Shown: positions 6,884 through 15,308 of the stretch, one piece after another
How the letters are laid out: each line of letters starts with the position of its first letter
How positions within the stretch are numbered: position 1 is the first letter of the stretch
Assembly: GCA_023484805.1 (NCBI GenBank)
Contig: JAMDAM010000003.1
Coordinates: forward strand, 1 to 35,006
DNA from: Thermoplasmatota archaeon
Lineage (GTDB): Archaea > Thermoplasmatota > Thermoplasmata > Thermoplasmatales > Thermoplasmataceae
Direction of reading: 5' to 3'
Length of the DNA stretch: 35,006 nucleotides
The notes under the pieces: generated by a model
The model's input: the letters and a program-made list of their open reading frames with translations, nothing else
What the model was told of the DNA's origin: nothing
Databases searched by the model: none
Position numbers and translations under genes: made by a program

Positions 6884-8383
6884 TCACTGGTACGAACGGT
6901 CGTCCCTGTAGTTATGGTAATTGGAAAAGTATTCGCTCTGCTTCTGTGAGTCGGTGGATTCTGAAGATACTGCCGCACCGAAATTTCCGTAGTATTTTTT
7001 GATCTTCTCTTCGACTGGCAGATACATGTTCAAAGCTTCCTTCACGTGTCTTTTTTCAATAAGTTTTTCCTCTTCAGAGACGCAAATGTCACCTGCCGCT
7101 CTGATTAATCCGCCAAGTTCGCGGAGCTTAAGGGTGAGTGCCCTTTCCTTGTGATCTATATCCTTTGCCCTTCTTGCTCCCTCGTCTATTATCATTGTGG
7201 CTGCGTCCATAGCCATGTGTGGTATCTTGCCATCGACAATGATTTCCTGTGCGATGAACTGAATGTATTTTGTCCTGTTTTCCAGGTTATCTGGGATCGT
7301 TGTCTCCATCAGTATCTCATAACCGCTACCTACAATCCTGGATCTCAACGGACTCAATATATACTGAAGATCCTGTATGTTGCAAGCGGCCACAAGAATA
7401 AAATTTGCAGGGACCTTGTCAACCCTTACGCTTGCTCCTGCGCTCTGTGGGTTCCGCCCTGTTATGGGAAAATTTCTCTCCTGCATGGCGGTAAGAATGA
7501 ACCTCTGCAAGTTTCCAAGATGGGTTATCTCATCAATAAACAGCACACCCTCATGTGCCTCGTGCACAGACCCTGCTATGACTCTTTCATATGGCAAAGT
7601 GCCGAGTTGTGGATGCCCGCCGTAAGGGTCATGCCTTACATCCCCAAGCAATTCAGTCTCGCTCGCTCCGGTTGCAAGTACAAACGGGTTTCTGTCTAGA
7701 GGAACTATGACCTTGCTTGGGCTTTTCTTTTCCATTTTTCTCTTGCGTTCCAGTGTTTTCTCGTCGAGTATCCTGATGTTCTCCCCGGCTCTTTCATAAA
7801 CGATTACCTCTTCACGGTCCCCGAATTTCCTTGTTGAGGTGACCCGCTCGCTGTTGTTCTGTACGCCAAAGGCCGCTCCAATCACATTAAAAACATCACC
7901 AAACGGACCCTGGGTATTAACCTGTACCTTTGGAGAATTACAATTCGGGCATACTTGTTCTGTATAAACGGAATAAAAACCACACTTGGGGCAGCGATAT
8001 CCAAGTCTCTCTGCTACGCTGACGGGGACGTTCTGCGGATCCATTATCATTCCCTCGACAGATCCAAGCTCCAGAGCTTCAGTATTAACTTCTTCCGCGC
8101 TCTTTACTTCTACAAAGGGACGTTCGGGGTATTGTGGATTATGTACGACTCTTATCTCCTCCTTAGGTCTCTGGATGTAAAATGACATCGCCTGGGCAAT
8201 CATGGACTTTCCAACTCCAGGCGGTCCGACAAGGAGAAGGTGTCTCCTTTGCCTTGCAGCAATCATGGCCATCTTCACTGCTTCATCCTGGCCTATCACT
8301 CTATCAAGCGGGTTGCTGGGGATCTTCACATATGAAGTGTCAGGAAATTCTTCAAAATTAGCGTTCAGGAATGGCGTTCCCAT
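6884..8383 (-). CDS. Lon-type AAA+ ATPase with zinc ribbon, no protease domain
   Basis: 499-residue AAA+ protein of the archaeal LonB/MCM-like branch. Walker A is GPPGVGKS (53-60). The Walker B region is GVLFIDEI (about 279-286), followed by sensor/arginine-finger segments (SPLRSRIVG). A Cys4 zinc ribbon (Cys131, 134, 145, 148: CPKC and CPNC) is inserted between Walker A and B, roughly where LonB carries its transmembrane insertion. After the lid domain the protein ends in a polar Q/S/Y-rich tail with no Ser-Lys protease domain, so it is not itself a protease. It overlaps dnaG by 19 bp and must share its transcript. It could be an unfoldase, a remodeller or a nucleic-acid-associated ATPase. 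Confidence 0.88.
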   Translation of the reverse strand: MGTPFLNANFEEFPDTSYVKIPSNPLDRVIGQDEAVKMAMIAARQRRHLLLVGPPGVGKSMIAQAMSFYIQRPKEEIRVVHNPQYPERPFVEVKSAEEVNTEALELGSVEGMIMDPQNVPVSVAERLGYRCPKCGFYSVYTEQVCPNCNSPKVQVNTQGPFGDVFNVIGAAFGVQNNSERVTSTRKFGDREEVIVYERAGENIRILDEKTLERKRKMEKKSPSKVIVPLDRNPFVLATGASETELLGDVRHDPYGGHPQLGTLPYERVIAGSVHEAHEGVLFIDEITHLGNLQRFILTAMQERNFPITGRNPQSAGASVRVDKVPANFILVAACNIQDLQYILSPLRSRIVGSGYEILMETTIPDNLENRTKYIQFIAQEIIVDGKIPHMAMDAATMIIDEGARRAKDIDHKERALTLKLRELGGLIRAAGDICVSEEEKLIEKRHVKEALNMYLPVEEKIKKYYGNFGAAVSSESTDSQKQSEYFSNYHNYRDDRSYQ

Positions 8384-9666
8384 GATACTACCCTAATTTC
8401 AGATGGCTTCTTTGTCACGTGCCCCATCTTCACTCCGTAAATATTCTTGATGCCCTTAGTAAAAGCTACGTCAACAAGCCTCTGTGATATAACTCCACCT
8501 GTTATGAGAGTGTCAGCAGAGGCCACTTCCACCATCTTATCCACAGCTTCAGCGACCGGGAACGAGGCAATTTTCGTGCCATCGTTTCCATAGAACTCCG
8601 TAAGTTTATCCTGGAGCAATGAATTCGCTCTCTTCTCGATTGCCCGAGGGTTAGAAAGATCCACCTTATCCGGGTTATCTTCAATTACCTCCTCTTCAGG
8701 TACTTCTTCCGGGGGTATAACCTCCTCTCGTGGTTTTTTCTGCTCCACGGGTTCTGCCTGTTTCTGATTGGGCTTCTTGTGTATCTTCTGGGATTCAGTT
8801 GCATTTCTTTCTGAAAGTTCCTTCAGCTCTTCTGTCATCCCCCTCATGGATAGGTACTGATCAACAGGGGTCTTGTATCTCAATGCTTTAACTATCTGCT
8901 TGTATGTCAGTTCTTCAACTTCGGTTCCGGGCGGTGCCCTGGCAACGAAATCCACTTCAGCTACCTGGAGCATTTCTTTCAGTATGAGGTCTCCTCCCCT
9001 GTCGCCATCCAGGAATACTGTAACCGTCCTCTCCCTGGATAACATCTGTACAGTTTTCGGGATGTTGGTTCCCTGTACTGCTATTGTGTTTTTTATTCCG
9101 TATCTCAGAAGGTTCAGGATATCACTCCTGCCTTCTACAACGATTATTGAATCGGAATCCTTCACGGCGGGGCCTGCCGGCAGGTGCTCCTCGCCATAGC
9201 TCATTATTTCTCCCTTCTCTACCTCTTCCCTTACAGTCTGAACTATGGACTCACTGACAGTTTTGCCGTTCTCGCCCATTCTTTTGTAAAGCTCTTCGGC
9301 CCTTTCAACCACTTTTTTCCTTTTCTGTATCCTTACGTCTTCTATGTTCTCTATCTCTACTTTAGCCTTGCATGGGCCAATCCTGTCTATAGTTTCCAGA
9401 GATGCGGCAAGTATGGAACTTTCAACCTGATCAAGTCCGGACGGAATCAGTGCAAAACCCTCGGTCCTTCCTTTCTTGCTGTCTATCTCAACTTCTATTC
9501 TTCCTATTTTTCCGCTTTTCTGCAGGTCTCTTAAGTCAAGCTCGTTTCCCAATAATCCTTCAGTCTGACCAAATATGGCGCCGACTACGTCTGGTTTTTC
9601 AACCACCCCATCGGTTGCAATTTTGGCCTTGATCATGTATTTCGTTAAATTTGGATCTACATTCAT
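8365..9666 (-). CDS. dnaG: archaeal DnaG-type primase
   Basis: About 433 residues. Archaeal DnaG is a Toprim protein that associates with the exosome and has primase activity in some archaea. The N-terminus (MNVDPNLTKYMIKAKIATDGVV) is the conserved family start. Toprim is at about 165-260, with the Glu motif IIVVEGRSDI and the D-x-D motif FLDGDRGGD. A long charged P/E/K-rich linker follows, then the conserved C-terminal region. The frame is open to ATG 9690, but a CTTAAAT TATA-like box about 25 nt before 9666 and family alignment favour 9666. The next gene in the transcript is the Lon-like ATPase, overlapping by 19 bp. Confidence 0.93.
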   Translation of the reverse strand: MNVDPNLTKYMIKAKIATDGVVEKPDVVGAIFGQTEGLLGNELDLRDLQKSGKIGRIEVEIDSKKGRTEGFALIPSGLDQVESSILAASLETIDRIGPCKAKVEIENIEDVRIQKRKKVVERAEELYKRMGENGKTVSESIVQTVREEVEKGEIMSYGEEHLPAGPAVKDSDSIIVVEGRSDILNLLRYGIKNTIAVQGTNIPKTVQMLSRERTVTVFLDGDRGGDLILKEMLQVAEVDFVARAPPGTEVEELTYKQIVKALRYKTPVDQYLSMRGMTEELKELSERNATESQKIHKKPNQKQAEPVEQKKPREEVIPPEEVPEEEVIEDNPDKVDLSNPRAIEKRANSLLQDKLTEFYGNDGTKIASFPVAEAVDKMVEVASADTLITGGVISQRLVDVAFTKGIKNIYGVKMGHVTKKPSEIRVVSWERHS

Positions 9667-9690
9667 CACTATCACCCTTGATATCTTCAT

Positions 9691-9892
9691 TTAAGATAAC
9701 GATAGAACAAGGAGTTTTTCCCTCTATCACCATCGAGTTTGTATAACTTATGAATATATAATCTGTTCGTTAGCCTATTCCCCCACCTATGATTGAGTTC
9801 CGAAAAACCGGCAACTCTGGTGCACCGATCCACTCGCAGTAAATTCATCGTAAAATTATATAATGCATTAACTATTAGCTAAAAAGTTTATT
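9691..9892. promoter_or_regulatory. divergent intergenic region dnaG / EndoIV-like gene
   Basis: About 200 bp between divergent genes. A plus-strand TATA box (ATTATATAAT, about 9855-9864) lies about 33 nt before ATG 9893. On the minus strand, ATTATATATTC (about 9750-9760) could be a distal dnaG promoter. I see no open reading frame or strong hairpin here. Confidence 0.4.
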
Positions 9893-10915
9893 ATGATCAG
9901 ATTTGGCATTGCCGGGATTCCTTTGACCAGCAAGGGGAGAACTTTCATTGAATCAGTTGAGGATGTTCACAACCTGGGACTAAATGCCCTTGAAGTGCAG
10001 CTGCTCAGGGTGAACATTGAGGAGAGGCCGGCGCTGGAATACACAGGCATGAAGCCAAAAGATGTGGACGGTTCAATTATTGTAGAGGTGCTGAGGAGCG
10101 ACGAGAACGGTAACTACCGACCAGTAGGAATCGAGTCAACAATAGAGGAAGATGACATAGTCCAGGAAATATTCTGGAACATGGCTAAAAATTACGACGA
10201 GTTGAGGGAAGGTGGAGAGTTGGCAAAAGAGCTTGATGTCAACCTGTCCATGCATGCGCCTTATTACATGGACCTACTCGACGATGGAGACATAGGGGAA
10301 AAGTCGTACGATCACCTAAGATGGACTCTCATAGCCGGAAAAGCAATGCAGGCAAAGAGGGTTGTAACTCATACGGGGTTTTACAAGGTCAACAAGAAGG
10401 AAAGCCTGAAAAGGGCAATTGAGGTTTATACACGTGTAGCAAAGGCGTGCCCGCCCAGTGAAAATTTCCCATTCGTCTCAGTAGAATGTTCAGGAAAGGC
10501 AGAAATATTTGGCGCAACGTCAGACCTGACAGCGCTTGCAAAGAAAGTCCCCGACGTAGAGCCTATAATAAATTTCCCACACATTCACTCACTGACCGGA
10601 GGTTCCCTTATTGAAATAAAGGATTTCGAAGAAGTCCTCGACGAATTTTCAAAATTTTCAAAGGGTGATCTGTACACAGAATTCTCGGGTGTTGAATACC
10701 AGGATCACAACGAGACGAAGCTCACTGCAATAAAGCATGGGGACCTAAAGTTCGAGACGCTGGCTGAAGCAATTGTCAACAGGGAGGAAGACATTACCCT
10801 AATATCTTCATCCCCACTCCTTGAACACGATGCCCAATACATGTATCTGATATACCTGAGAACGTTTTCAAAGAGGCTCCAGAAAAAATCTCCGGTTAAG
10901 AAAGCAATTCACTAG
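9893..10915 (+). CDS. endonuclease IV-like TIM-barrel protein (AP endonuclease family 2 superfamily)
   Basis: 340-residue TIM-barrel protein with an EndoIV-like skeleton: MIRFGIAGIP, NLSMHAPYY, RVVTHTGFY, VSVECSGKAE and NFPHIHSLTGG. Bacterial EndoIV is about 280 residues; here an acidic insert at about 45-90 accounts for the extra length. By eye, several of the nine zinc ligands look changed. The DxxH motif appears as N-x-x-H, the DxH pair is not obvious, and the final Glu of LETP reads as Ser in ISSSP. It may have lost or altered AP-endonuclease activity, or act on sugars. It is followed closely by the genes at 10927 and 11246 on the same strand. Confidence 0.8.
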   Translation: MIRFGIAGIPLTSKGRTFIESVEDVHNLGLNALEVQLLRVNIEERPALEYTGMKPKDVDGSIIVEVLRSDENGNYRPVGIESTIEEDDIVQEIFWNMAKNYDELREGGELAKELDVNLSMHAPYYMDLLDDGDIGEKSYDHLRWTLIAGKAMQAKRVVTHTGFYKVNKKESLKRAIEVYTRVAKACPPSENFPFVSVECSGKAEIFGATSDLTALAKKVPDVEPIINFPHIHSLTGGSLIEIKDFEEVLDEFSKFSKGDLYTEFSGVEYQDHNETKLTAIKHGDLKFETLAEAIVNREEDITLISSSPLLEHDAQYMYLIYLRTFSKRLQKKSPVKKAIH

Positions 10916-10923
10916 AGGTGATA
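10916..10923 (+). promoter_or_regulatory. near-perfect Shine-Dalgarno deciding the start at 10927
   Basis: GAGGTGAT directly follows the upstream stop and sits about 3-4 nt before ATG 10927. It is complementary to the usual archaeal 16S 3' end. The in-frame GTG at 10918 lies inside this site and is therefore unlikely to be the start. Confidence 0.6.
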
Positions 10924-10926
10924 AAC

Positions 10927-11220
10927 ATGGCGAGAGAATATCCAGTTAAGAAAGGAATAAAACTGAGTCTGGAAACGATCAGAGAAAAGGCCGAGAGCAT
11001 AGCCGGTGAGGCTAGAATTGACGGATCCCACGTATTTTCCAGATGCCCTGGCCTATCGGAGATTGATCTTACCACTGACGGAAAGAAACTCCTGGTCCAG
11101 ACTAAGTCGGACGGAATAAAAGAAAATGCAGCAGAGGCTTTACGTATCTACAACCGGCTGATAGAGGAGATTACGGGCTACTCCTCAAAGGAAAGGAAAA
11201 AGCTGATTTCAAAGGTTTAG
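10927..11220 (+). CDS. small conserved archaeal protein
   Basis: 97-residue soluble protein, MAREYPVKKGIKLS onward. It has an alpha-beta pattern: helix LETIREKAESIAGEA, strand GSHVFSRCPGLSEIDLTTDGKKLLVQT, then a long C-terminal helix ending in basic residues (SKERKKLISKV). It resembles small archaeal DUF proteins found beside DNA-repair or TIM-barrel genes, but I cannot name the family with certainty. It is 11 nt downstream of the EndoIV-like gene with a strong ribosome site, so it is almost certainly co-transcribed and may work with it. Confidence 0.7.
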   Translation: MAREYPVKKGIKLSLETIREKAESIAGEARIDGSHVFSRCPGLSEIDLTTDGKKLLVQTKSDGIKENAAEALRIYNRLIEEITGYSSKERKKLISKV

Positions 11221-11245
11221 TAGAAAATATCCGGAGATAGCTCAT

Positions 11246-12430
11246 TTGGGGTACAGACTGCAGGCAGGGTCGATCCATTTTTCAAGGGCGGTTTATGCCC
11301 TGAACTGGTTCGTCATGGCCCCTAGCCTGATCTATATAAGCAGCGACCTTAGCCTTCAATTGATACAGCTGGGCGTGATAACAACAGGATTTTATGCGGG
11401 TCTTGCTGCCTTCCAGCTCGTAGGCGGAATACTGGCTTCAAGGATAGGCAACGCATACATCGCAATCTCCGGCCTTGCTATTCTGGGTATTTCAACGGTG
11501 TTCAGCGGGCTTTCATACAACCTGGTTATGCTCCTTGTATCAAGGGTTTTTGCCGGCATTGGTGCAGCGCTGTTCTTCTCTCCGGGGATCGGTGCCCTGA
11601 GCAACATAGTTCCTATAGAAAGGTTCGGTACACATGTGGGAATATATAACGGTGCGTTCAACATTGGGGCGGGAGTAGGCATTTTTGGATGGTCTATACT
11701 CGATAAAGCCTTTGGATGGCGTCCATCACTGATTTTTTCCGGTATTCTGGCAATTGCACTTGCCTTAGAAAATGTGGTTGCACTTCGTGGCATCAGGGAG
11801 GTACGATCGGTTACGAGGGACATCCCCGGAAAGATAATATCCATTATAAAGAAACCTCATATATGGATACTTTCCCTGGCAGGCCTTTCAAGCATAATAG
11901 GCGAAACTCTCATCGGGCAATTTTTTGTTTACTATGCTGAGAACGTGGCCAACATTCCATCTTTCACTGCAGGCCTGATGGCCGGAGTATCAATGGTGAT
12001 AGGTATAGCCGGTGGAATAATTGGCGGAAAGCAAATACAGAAAACTGCTCACAAGGGGCGTGCATTTTTACTGACGATGCTTATTGGAGGCATATTCATT
12101 GCCCTGATCCCAGTAACATACAATGTGATACTTTTGATGCTTATTCTCATAGCTGAGGGGCTGTTTGTTGTTGCAGGGTTTTCGGTTCTCTACACAATGG
12201 TATCAATGGAGATTGCAGACAGGTCAATGGTTTCCTTCTCACTTTCCCTGACAAATTCCATCCAGATGGGGTTTAGCATAGCTCTTCCGGTGATATTCAC
12301 TTCCTTGGCTTATTTTCTGAACTACTCAGATGCGTGGGTGATCGCTGGTGCCCTTGCCATAGCTACCTCCGGAATTATCTATGTCGGCAGGTACTCCAGC
12401 GCGCTTTCGAGATTTTTTCCCGGCTCTTAG
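11246..12430 (+). CDS. MFS transporter
   Basis: 394-residue integral membrane protein with about 12 hydrophobic segments in two six-helix halves separated by a basic loop near residue 195 (REVRSVTRDIPGKIISIIKK). Short polar loops and small-residue-rich helices (SRVFAGIGAALFFSPGIGAL, which fits the motif-C region) fit the major facilitator superfamily. The substrate is not inferable. The start is TTG 11246 with GGAGAT 7 nt upstream. The gene begins 25 nt after the small conserved gene, so it may be the third gene of that operon. Confidence 0.85.
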   Translation: MGYRLQAGSIHFSRAVYALNWFVMAPSLIYISSDLSLQLIQLGVITTGFYAGLAAFQLVGGILASRIGNAYIAISGLAILGISTVFSGLSYNLVMLLVSRVFAGIGAALFFSPGIGALSNIVPIERFGTHVGIYNGAFNIGAGVGIFGWSILDKAFGWRPSLIFSGILAIALALENVVALRGIREVRSVTRDIPGKIISIIKKPHIWILSLAGLSSIIGETLIGQFFVYYAENVANIPSFTAGLMAGVSMVIGIAGGIIGGKQIQKTAHKGRAFLLTMLIGGIFIALIPVTYNVILLMLILIAEGLFVVAGFSVLYTMVSMEIADRSMVSFSLSLTNSIQMGFSIALPVIFTSLAYFLNYSDAWVIAGALAIATSGIIYVGRYSSALSRFFPGS

Positions 12431-12587
12431 AGATCTAAACCTGGATAGTGTGAAAAAAAGGATGGCGAAAACAAGGTACTTAATTGCAGGATAATCATTT
12501 TTGGAAGTTTGCTCATCCTCGTCCGGAGGTGCAATGGAGCATTCGAGAATTGGCATGGTATTTCAGTTTATCTCTATATATAAAGTT
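12431..12587. other. intergenic region between convergent genes
   Basis: 157 bp separating the 3' ends of the MFS and radical SAM genes. It contains A/T tracts (GAAAAAAAGG near 12452 and a TATATATA run near 12575) that could end transcription in either direction. No convincing ORF was found. Confidence 0.3.
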
Positions 12588-13703
12588 TCACACTGGGACT
12601 TCCCGTTCTCTCCGTTCGGGGATATAACTGCAGGCAGGGTCGCTGGCAAAAAGATCTCCCGTTGAGGTAAAGGCACGCGCACGGGATCCACCGCACACAC
12701 TGTTGTATGAGCAGTAACCACATTTTCCTCCAAAAGTCCATGGTTCTTCAAGGCGAATAAGTACGTCATTATCTGTGCATATGTCAAGTAGTGGAGTGTT
12801 TTTCACATTGCCGAGTGGTTGCTCTATAAATCCATTGATGAGGACGTTTCCATCATGGCCAACAAAAAGTGTCCGCATCCGACCGGCAGGATGTCCTGCC
12901 TGCACCCTGGTCACGTTCCTGATAAATTTCTGATCAGTAATTGCCATAAGGTCCCTGTAAAGTTTACCGCCATTATATATCTGACCGGAACTGCGGCTTG
13001 ACTCTATGCGTTTGAATATGGGGGACTCCACGGTTCTAATTGTGATGTTTGGACCGTTCACGTCGAACAGCCAGTTGTTTACTTCCTCCATCTTTTCAGC
13101 TGAGAGGTCCATTAGGGTCTCCCCCCTGCCAATTCTTATGAGGAAAAAGATTTCCCAGACTCTCACTCCAAGCCCGGAGATAATGCTGAGGATCTTTGGT
13201 AACTCCAGTACATTGTCCTCAAACACTGTGGTGTTGATCTGCAGAGTAATACCAGCATGGTTGAACATTTTGATTGCGTTTATGCTTTCATCAAAGACGC
13301 CTTGTTTTCCTCGGAATTCATCCTGCTTTTCAGCATCAGCCCAGTCAAGGCTCAGCGATACCGAATGTACACCGTATCTCTTAGCCATGGCAACCAGACT
13401 TGCATCAATCCTACCGGACACGGCCGGGCTCAATGCAGTTTTGATTCCGAGTTCTGTTGCCCTCTTCAGCAGGGGCTCCAGATCGCTCCTCATGAGTACA
13501 TCCCCTCCGGTAAGGATCAGAACAGGGTATGGCTTGGGAAATTGTGCTATTTCATCAAGAAGTTTGAAGGACTCCTTTGTAGTCAATTCACCAGGAAAAG
13601 GTTCGAAAATGGCTTCGGCCCGGCAATGCTTGCATGCGAGCGGGCATGCCTTGGTTGTTTCCCAAAAAATAAGCTGCGGCTTATAAATAGTATGCGCTAT
13701 CAC
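12588..13703 (-). CDS. radical SAM/SPASM protein (AhbD/NirJ-like)
   Basis: 371-residue radical SAM enzyme. The [4Fe-4S]-SAM motif is CPLACKHC (Cys20, 24, 27), preceded by FWETTKA as in heme/heme-d1 maturation enzymes. ILTGGDVLMR is the GGE-like SAM-binding segment. The C-terminal SPASM-type cysteines include CGYCSYNSVCGGSRARAF and a final Cys in DPACSY, for auxiliary clusters. AhbD decarboxylates coproheme, but the SPASM family is broad and no heme or peptide-substrate genes are adjacent, so the substrate is open. The start is GTG 13701-13703. A TTTTAT box about 28 nt upstream suggests a near-leaderless single-gene transcript. Confidence 0.85.
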   Translation of the reverse strand: MIAHTIYKPQLIFWETTKACPLACKHCRAEAIFEPFPGELTTKESFKLLDEIAQFPKPYPVLILTGGDVLMRSDLEPLLKRATELGIKTALSPAVSGRIDASLVAMAKRYGVHSVSLSLDWADAEKQDEFRGKQGVFDESINAIKMFNHAGITLQINTTVFEDNVLELPKILSIISGLGVRVWEIFFLIRIGRGETLMDLSAEKMEEVNNWLFDVNGPNITIRTVESPIFKRIESSRSSGQIYNGGKLYRDLMAITDQKFIRNVTRVQAGHPAGRMRTLFVGHDGNVLINGFIEQPLGNVKNTPLLDICTDNDVLIRLEEPWTFGGKCGYCSYNSVCGGSRARAFTSTGDLFASDPACSYIPERREREVPV

Positions 13704-13755
13704 TTCAGATGGATATTAAATTAGGATAAAAGACAGGAACCTTAATAATCAGGTC

Positions 13756-13780
13756 AAAAAGAGAATTTAAAAAAAATTAA
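13756..13780 (-). terminator. T-rich terminator after the HU gene
   Basis: The minus strand after the HU stop runs through two T tracts (a run of eight T and a run of five T) without a hairpin, which is the common archaeal intrinsic termination signal. Confidence 0.45.
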
Positions 13781-13795
13781 TAGATTGTTCTAAAA

Positions 13796-14068
13796 TTACT
13801 TTTTGTATTTTATCTTGCTGGATGCCCTGAAGACGAATTTCTTCTTTGAGGGCACGTCAATAATCTTCTTTGTCTGTGGGTTCCTAGCCTTCCTGGCCAT
13901 CTGGGTTCTTCTTTCGAAGATACCAAATCCGGCAAGGTTGATCTTAGATCCCCTGTCCGACTCCATGATCACTGTGTCCAGAAAAGTCTTTATGACATTT
14001 CTAGCCACTTTCTGGGTTGTGTTTGTCTTCTTTGCTACAGACTTAGAGATTTCACTAATTCCTACCAC
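13796..14068 (-). CDS. HU-family DNA-binding protein (HTa-like)
   Basis: 90-residue bacterial-type HU/IHF protein, the chromatin protein known in Thermoplasma as HTa, used in place of archaeal histones. The helical N-terminal dimerisation region (KSVAKKTNTTQKVARNVIKTFLDTV) is followed by the beta-saddle with INLAGFGIFERR and the DNA-binding arm ARNPQTKKIIDVPSKK, where the Asn-Pro that intercalates DNA is kept. The C-terminus is Lys-rich. The start is GTG 14066-14068 with GGAGG about 4 nt upstream. It is a monocistronic gene with an AT-rich promoter. Confidence 0.93.
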   Translation of the reverse strand: MVGISEISKSVAKKTNTTQKVARNVIKTFLDTVIMESDRGSKINLAGFGIFERRTQMARKARNPQTKKIIDVPSKKKFVFRASSKIKYKK

Positions 14069-14388
14069 TTAATCCCTCCACTATGATAATATAATTAGAA
14101 GTATTAAAATATTTGCATTGGATTTTATATAAACAGCATATAACAAACATTTTGGGGATATGTCATTATTATAATAAAAATTTCTGGATATAACTATAGC
14201 TCACGGAAGCAGTATTATGGCTCTTTTCTGCTTGTTCTTCTCCTTATTTAACAGTTTCGTAAAATTTCAGAGGCAGAGGTATTGCATCAAGCAACGGGCA
14301 CAATTTCATAAAAATCGAAAGCGCTTGGTAGGAATCACGAACCAATTGCGGAAAAATATAATTATATATGGAGAAATGATGAAGACTG
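14069..14388. promoter_or_regulatory. divergent promoter region HU / speE
   Basis: 320 bp, AT-rich. Minus-strand TATA-like boxes for HU lie near 14087-14096 and 14104-14112. A plus-strand TATA box for speE (ATAATTATATATG, about 14358-14370) lies about 25 nt before ATG 14389. I see no convincing gene between them; the short open frames here lack RBS and family resemblance. Confidence 0.45.
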
Positions 14389-15216
14389 ATGAGACTTATA
14401 GAGAACTGGTTCTCCGAGAGATACTCTGAAAATCTCCAGCTTTCATTCAGGGTCATGGATCAACTTCTTTCAGTCAAGACAGATTTCCAGAGAATAGATG
14501 TATTTGAGACGTACGATTTTGGTAAGCTGCTTTCCATTGATGGCACTGTCCAGCTGACAGAAAAGGATGAATTTGTTTACCACGAGATGATCACCCGGGT
14601 TCCATATTTCATGGCATCTCGCAAACCACGGAGTGCACTTATCATTGGGGGTGGTGATGGTGGCGCGGCAAGGGAATTCCTCAAGCTCGGACTAGAGAGG
14701 ATCACAAACGTGGAAATAGATTCCCAGGTCGTTGAAGTCTCCAGGAAATTCTTTCCCTCTCTTGCGTCTTCATTTTCTGACAGCCGGGTCACACTTATCA
14801 TAGGCGATGGCGCTGAGTTCCTAAAGGAAAACAGGGACAAGTTTGACATAATAATTGTTGATTCAACCGATCCTGTAGGCCCAGCAGAGGTGCTTTTCCA
14901 CAAGGAATTCTACAATTCGGTCAAGAAGGCGCTTTCAAAGGACGGCATCATAGTTACTCAATCCGGATCCCCGTTCTATCAGCCGAATGGACTCAAGCTC
15001 GCTTACAATGGCATGAAGGAGGTTTTTAGAAACGTTTCAGTATATACCGCCTTTATTCCAACCTACCCCAGCGGTTTCTGGTCATTTACAATGGGCAGTG
15101 ACTCCCCCCTCTCGGCTAGAGGCGACGAAGTGGACCCTGGAAAGTACTTCAATGCCCGGGTGCTGGAGGGCGCTTTCAGTCTTCCGCAGTTTGTTTATGA
15201 GCTGATATCAGGTTAA
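14389..15216 (+). CDS. speE: polyamine aminopropyltransferase (spermidine synthase)
   Basis: 275-residue enzyme that transfers an aminopropyl group from decarboxylated SAM to a diamine. It has the N-terminal beta-domain ([33 protein letters not shown]) and the signature [16 protein letters not shown] (GGGDGG at about 87-92). The catalytic region is [14 protein letters not shown], followed by FYQPNG and [11 protein letters not shown]. The diamine preference (putrescine, agmatine or other) cannot be read from the sequence. A TATA box 25 nt upstream suggests a leaderless mRNA. It stands alone; no SAM decarboxylase gene is in the window. Confidence 0.95.
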   Translation: MRLIENWFSERYSENLQLSFRVMDQLLSVKTDFQRIDVFETYDFGKLLSIDGTVQLTEKDEFVYHEMITRVPYFMASRKPRSALIIGGGDGGAAREFLKLGLERITNVEIDSQVVEVSRKFFPSLASSFSDSRVTLIIGDGAEFLKENRDKFDIIIVDSTDPVGPAEVLFHKEFYNSVKKALSKDGIIVTQSGSPFYQPNGLKLAYNGMKEVFRNVSVYTAFIPTYPSGFWSFTMGSDSPLSARGDEVDPGKYFNARVLEGAFSLPQFVYELISG

Positions 15217-15245
15217 CCATCCTGAATGAAATCAGGGGTTCAACT

Positions 15246-15276
15246 TCCGATTATGGTACCGTGCCATAGCGTCGGG
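15246..15276. repeat. strong compound hairpin between convergent genes
   Basis: TCCGA pairs with TCGGG (one G-U). After a 1x3 internal loop, TATGGT pairs with GCCATA around a 5-nt loop. A second small hairpin, CCTGA-ATGAAA-TCAGG, lies at 15221-15236. Both are in the 92-bp gap between speE and the convergent membrane-protein gene. Confidence 0.45.
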
Positions 15277-15308
15277 TCACGATGTAAAGACCTTTGAGTC
15301 CCCGAGTT

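Noticed and set aside
7151-7699. 182-codon plus-strand frame opposite the Lon-like ATPase
   Set aside because: It is Cys/Trp/Tyr-rich nonsense antisense to a clearly conserved AAA+ gene.
14368-14395. ATGATGA...CTGATGA resembling C/D box sRNA motifs
   Set aside because: The C-like and D-like boxes are only a few nucleotides apart and lie in the speE start region; no room for guide sequences.
14217-14456. Two overlapping 70-codon frames (one per strand) in the HU/speE gap
   Set aside because: They overlap the speE promoter and start, and have no ribosome site or recognisable composition.
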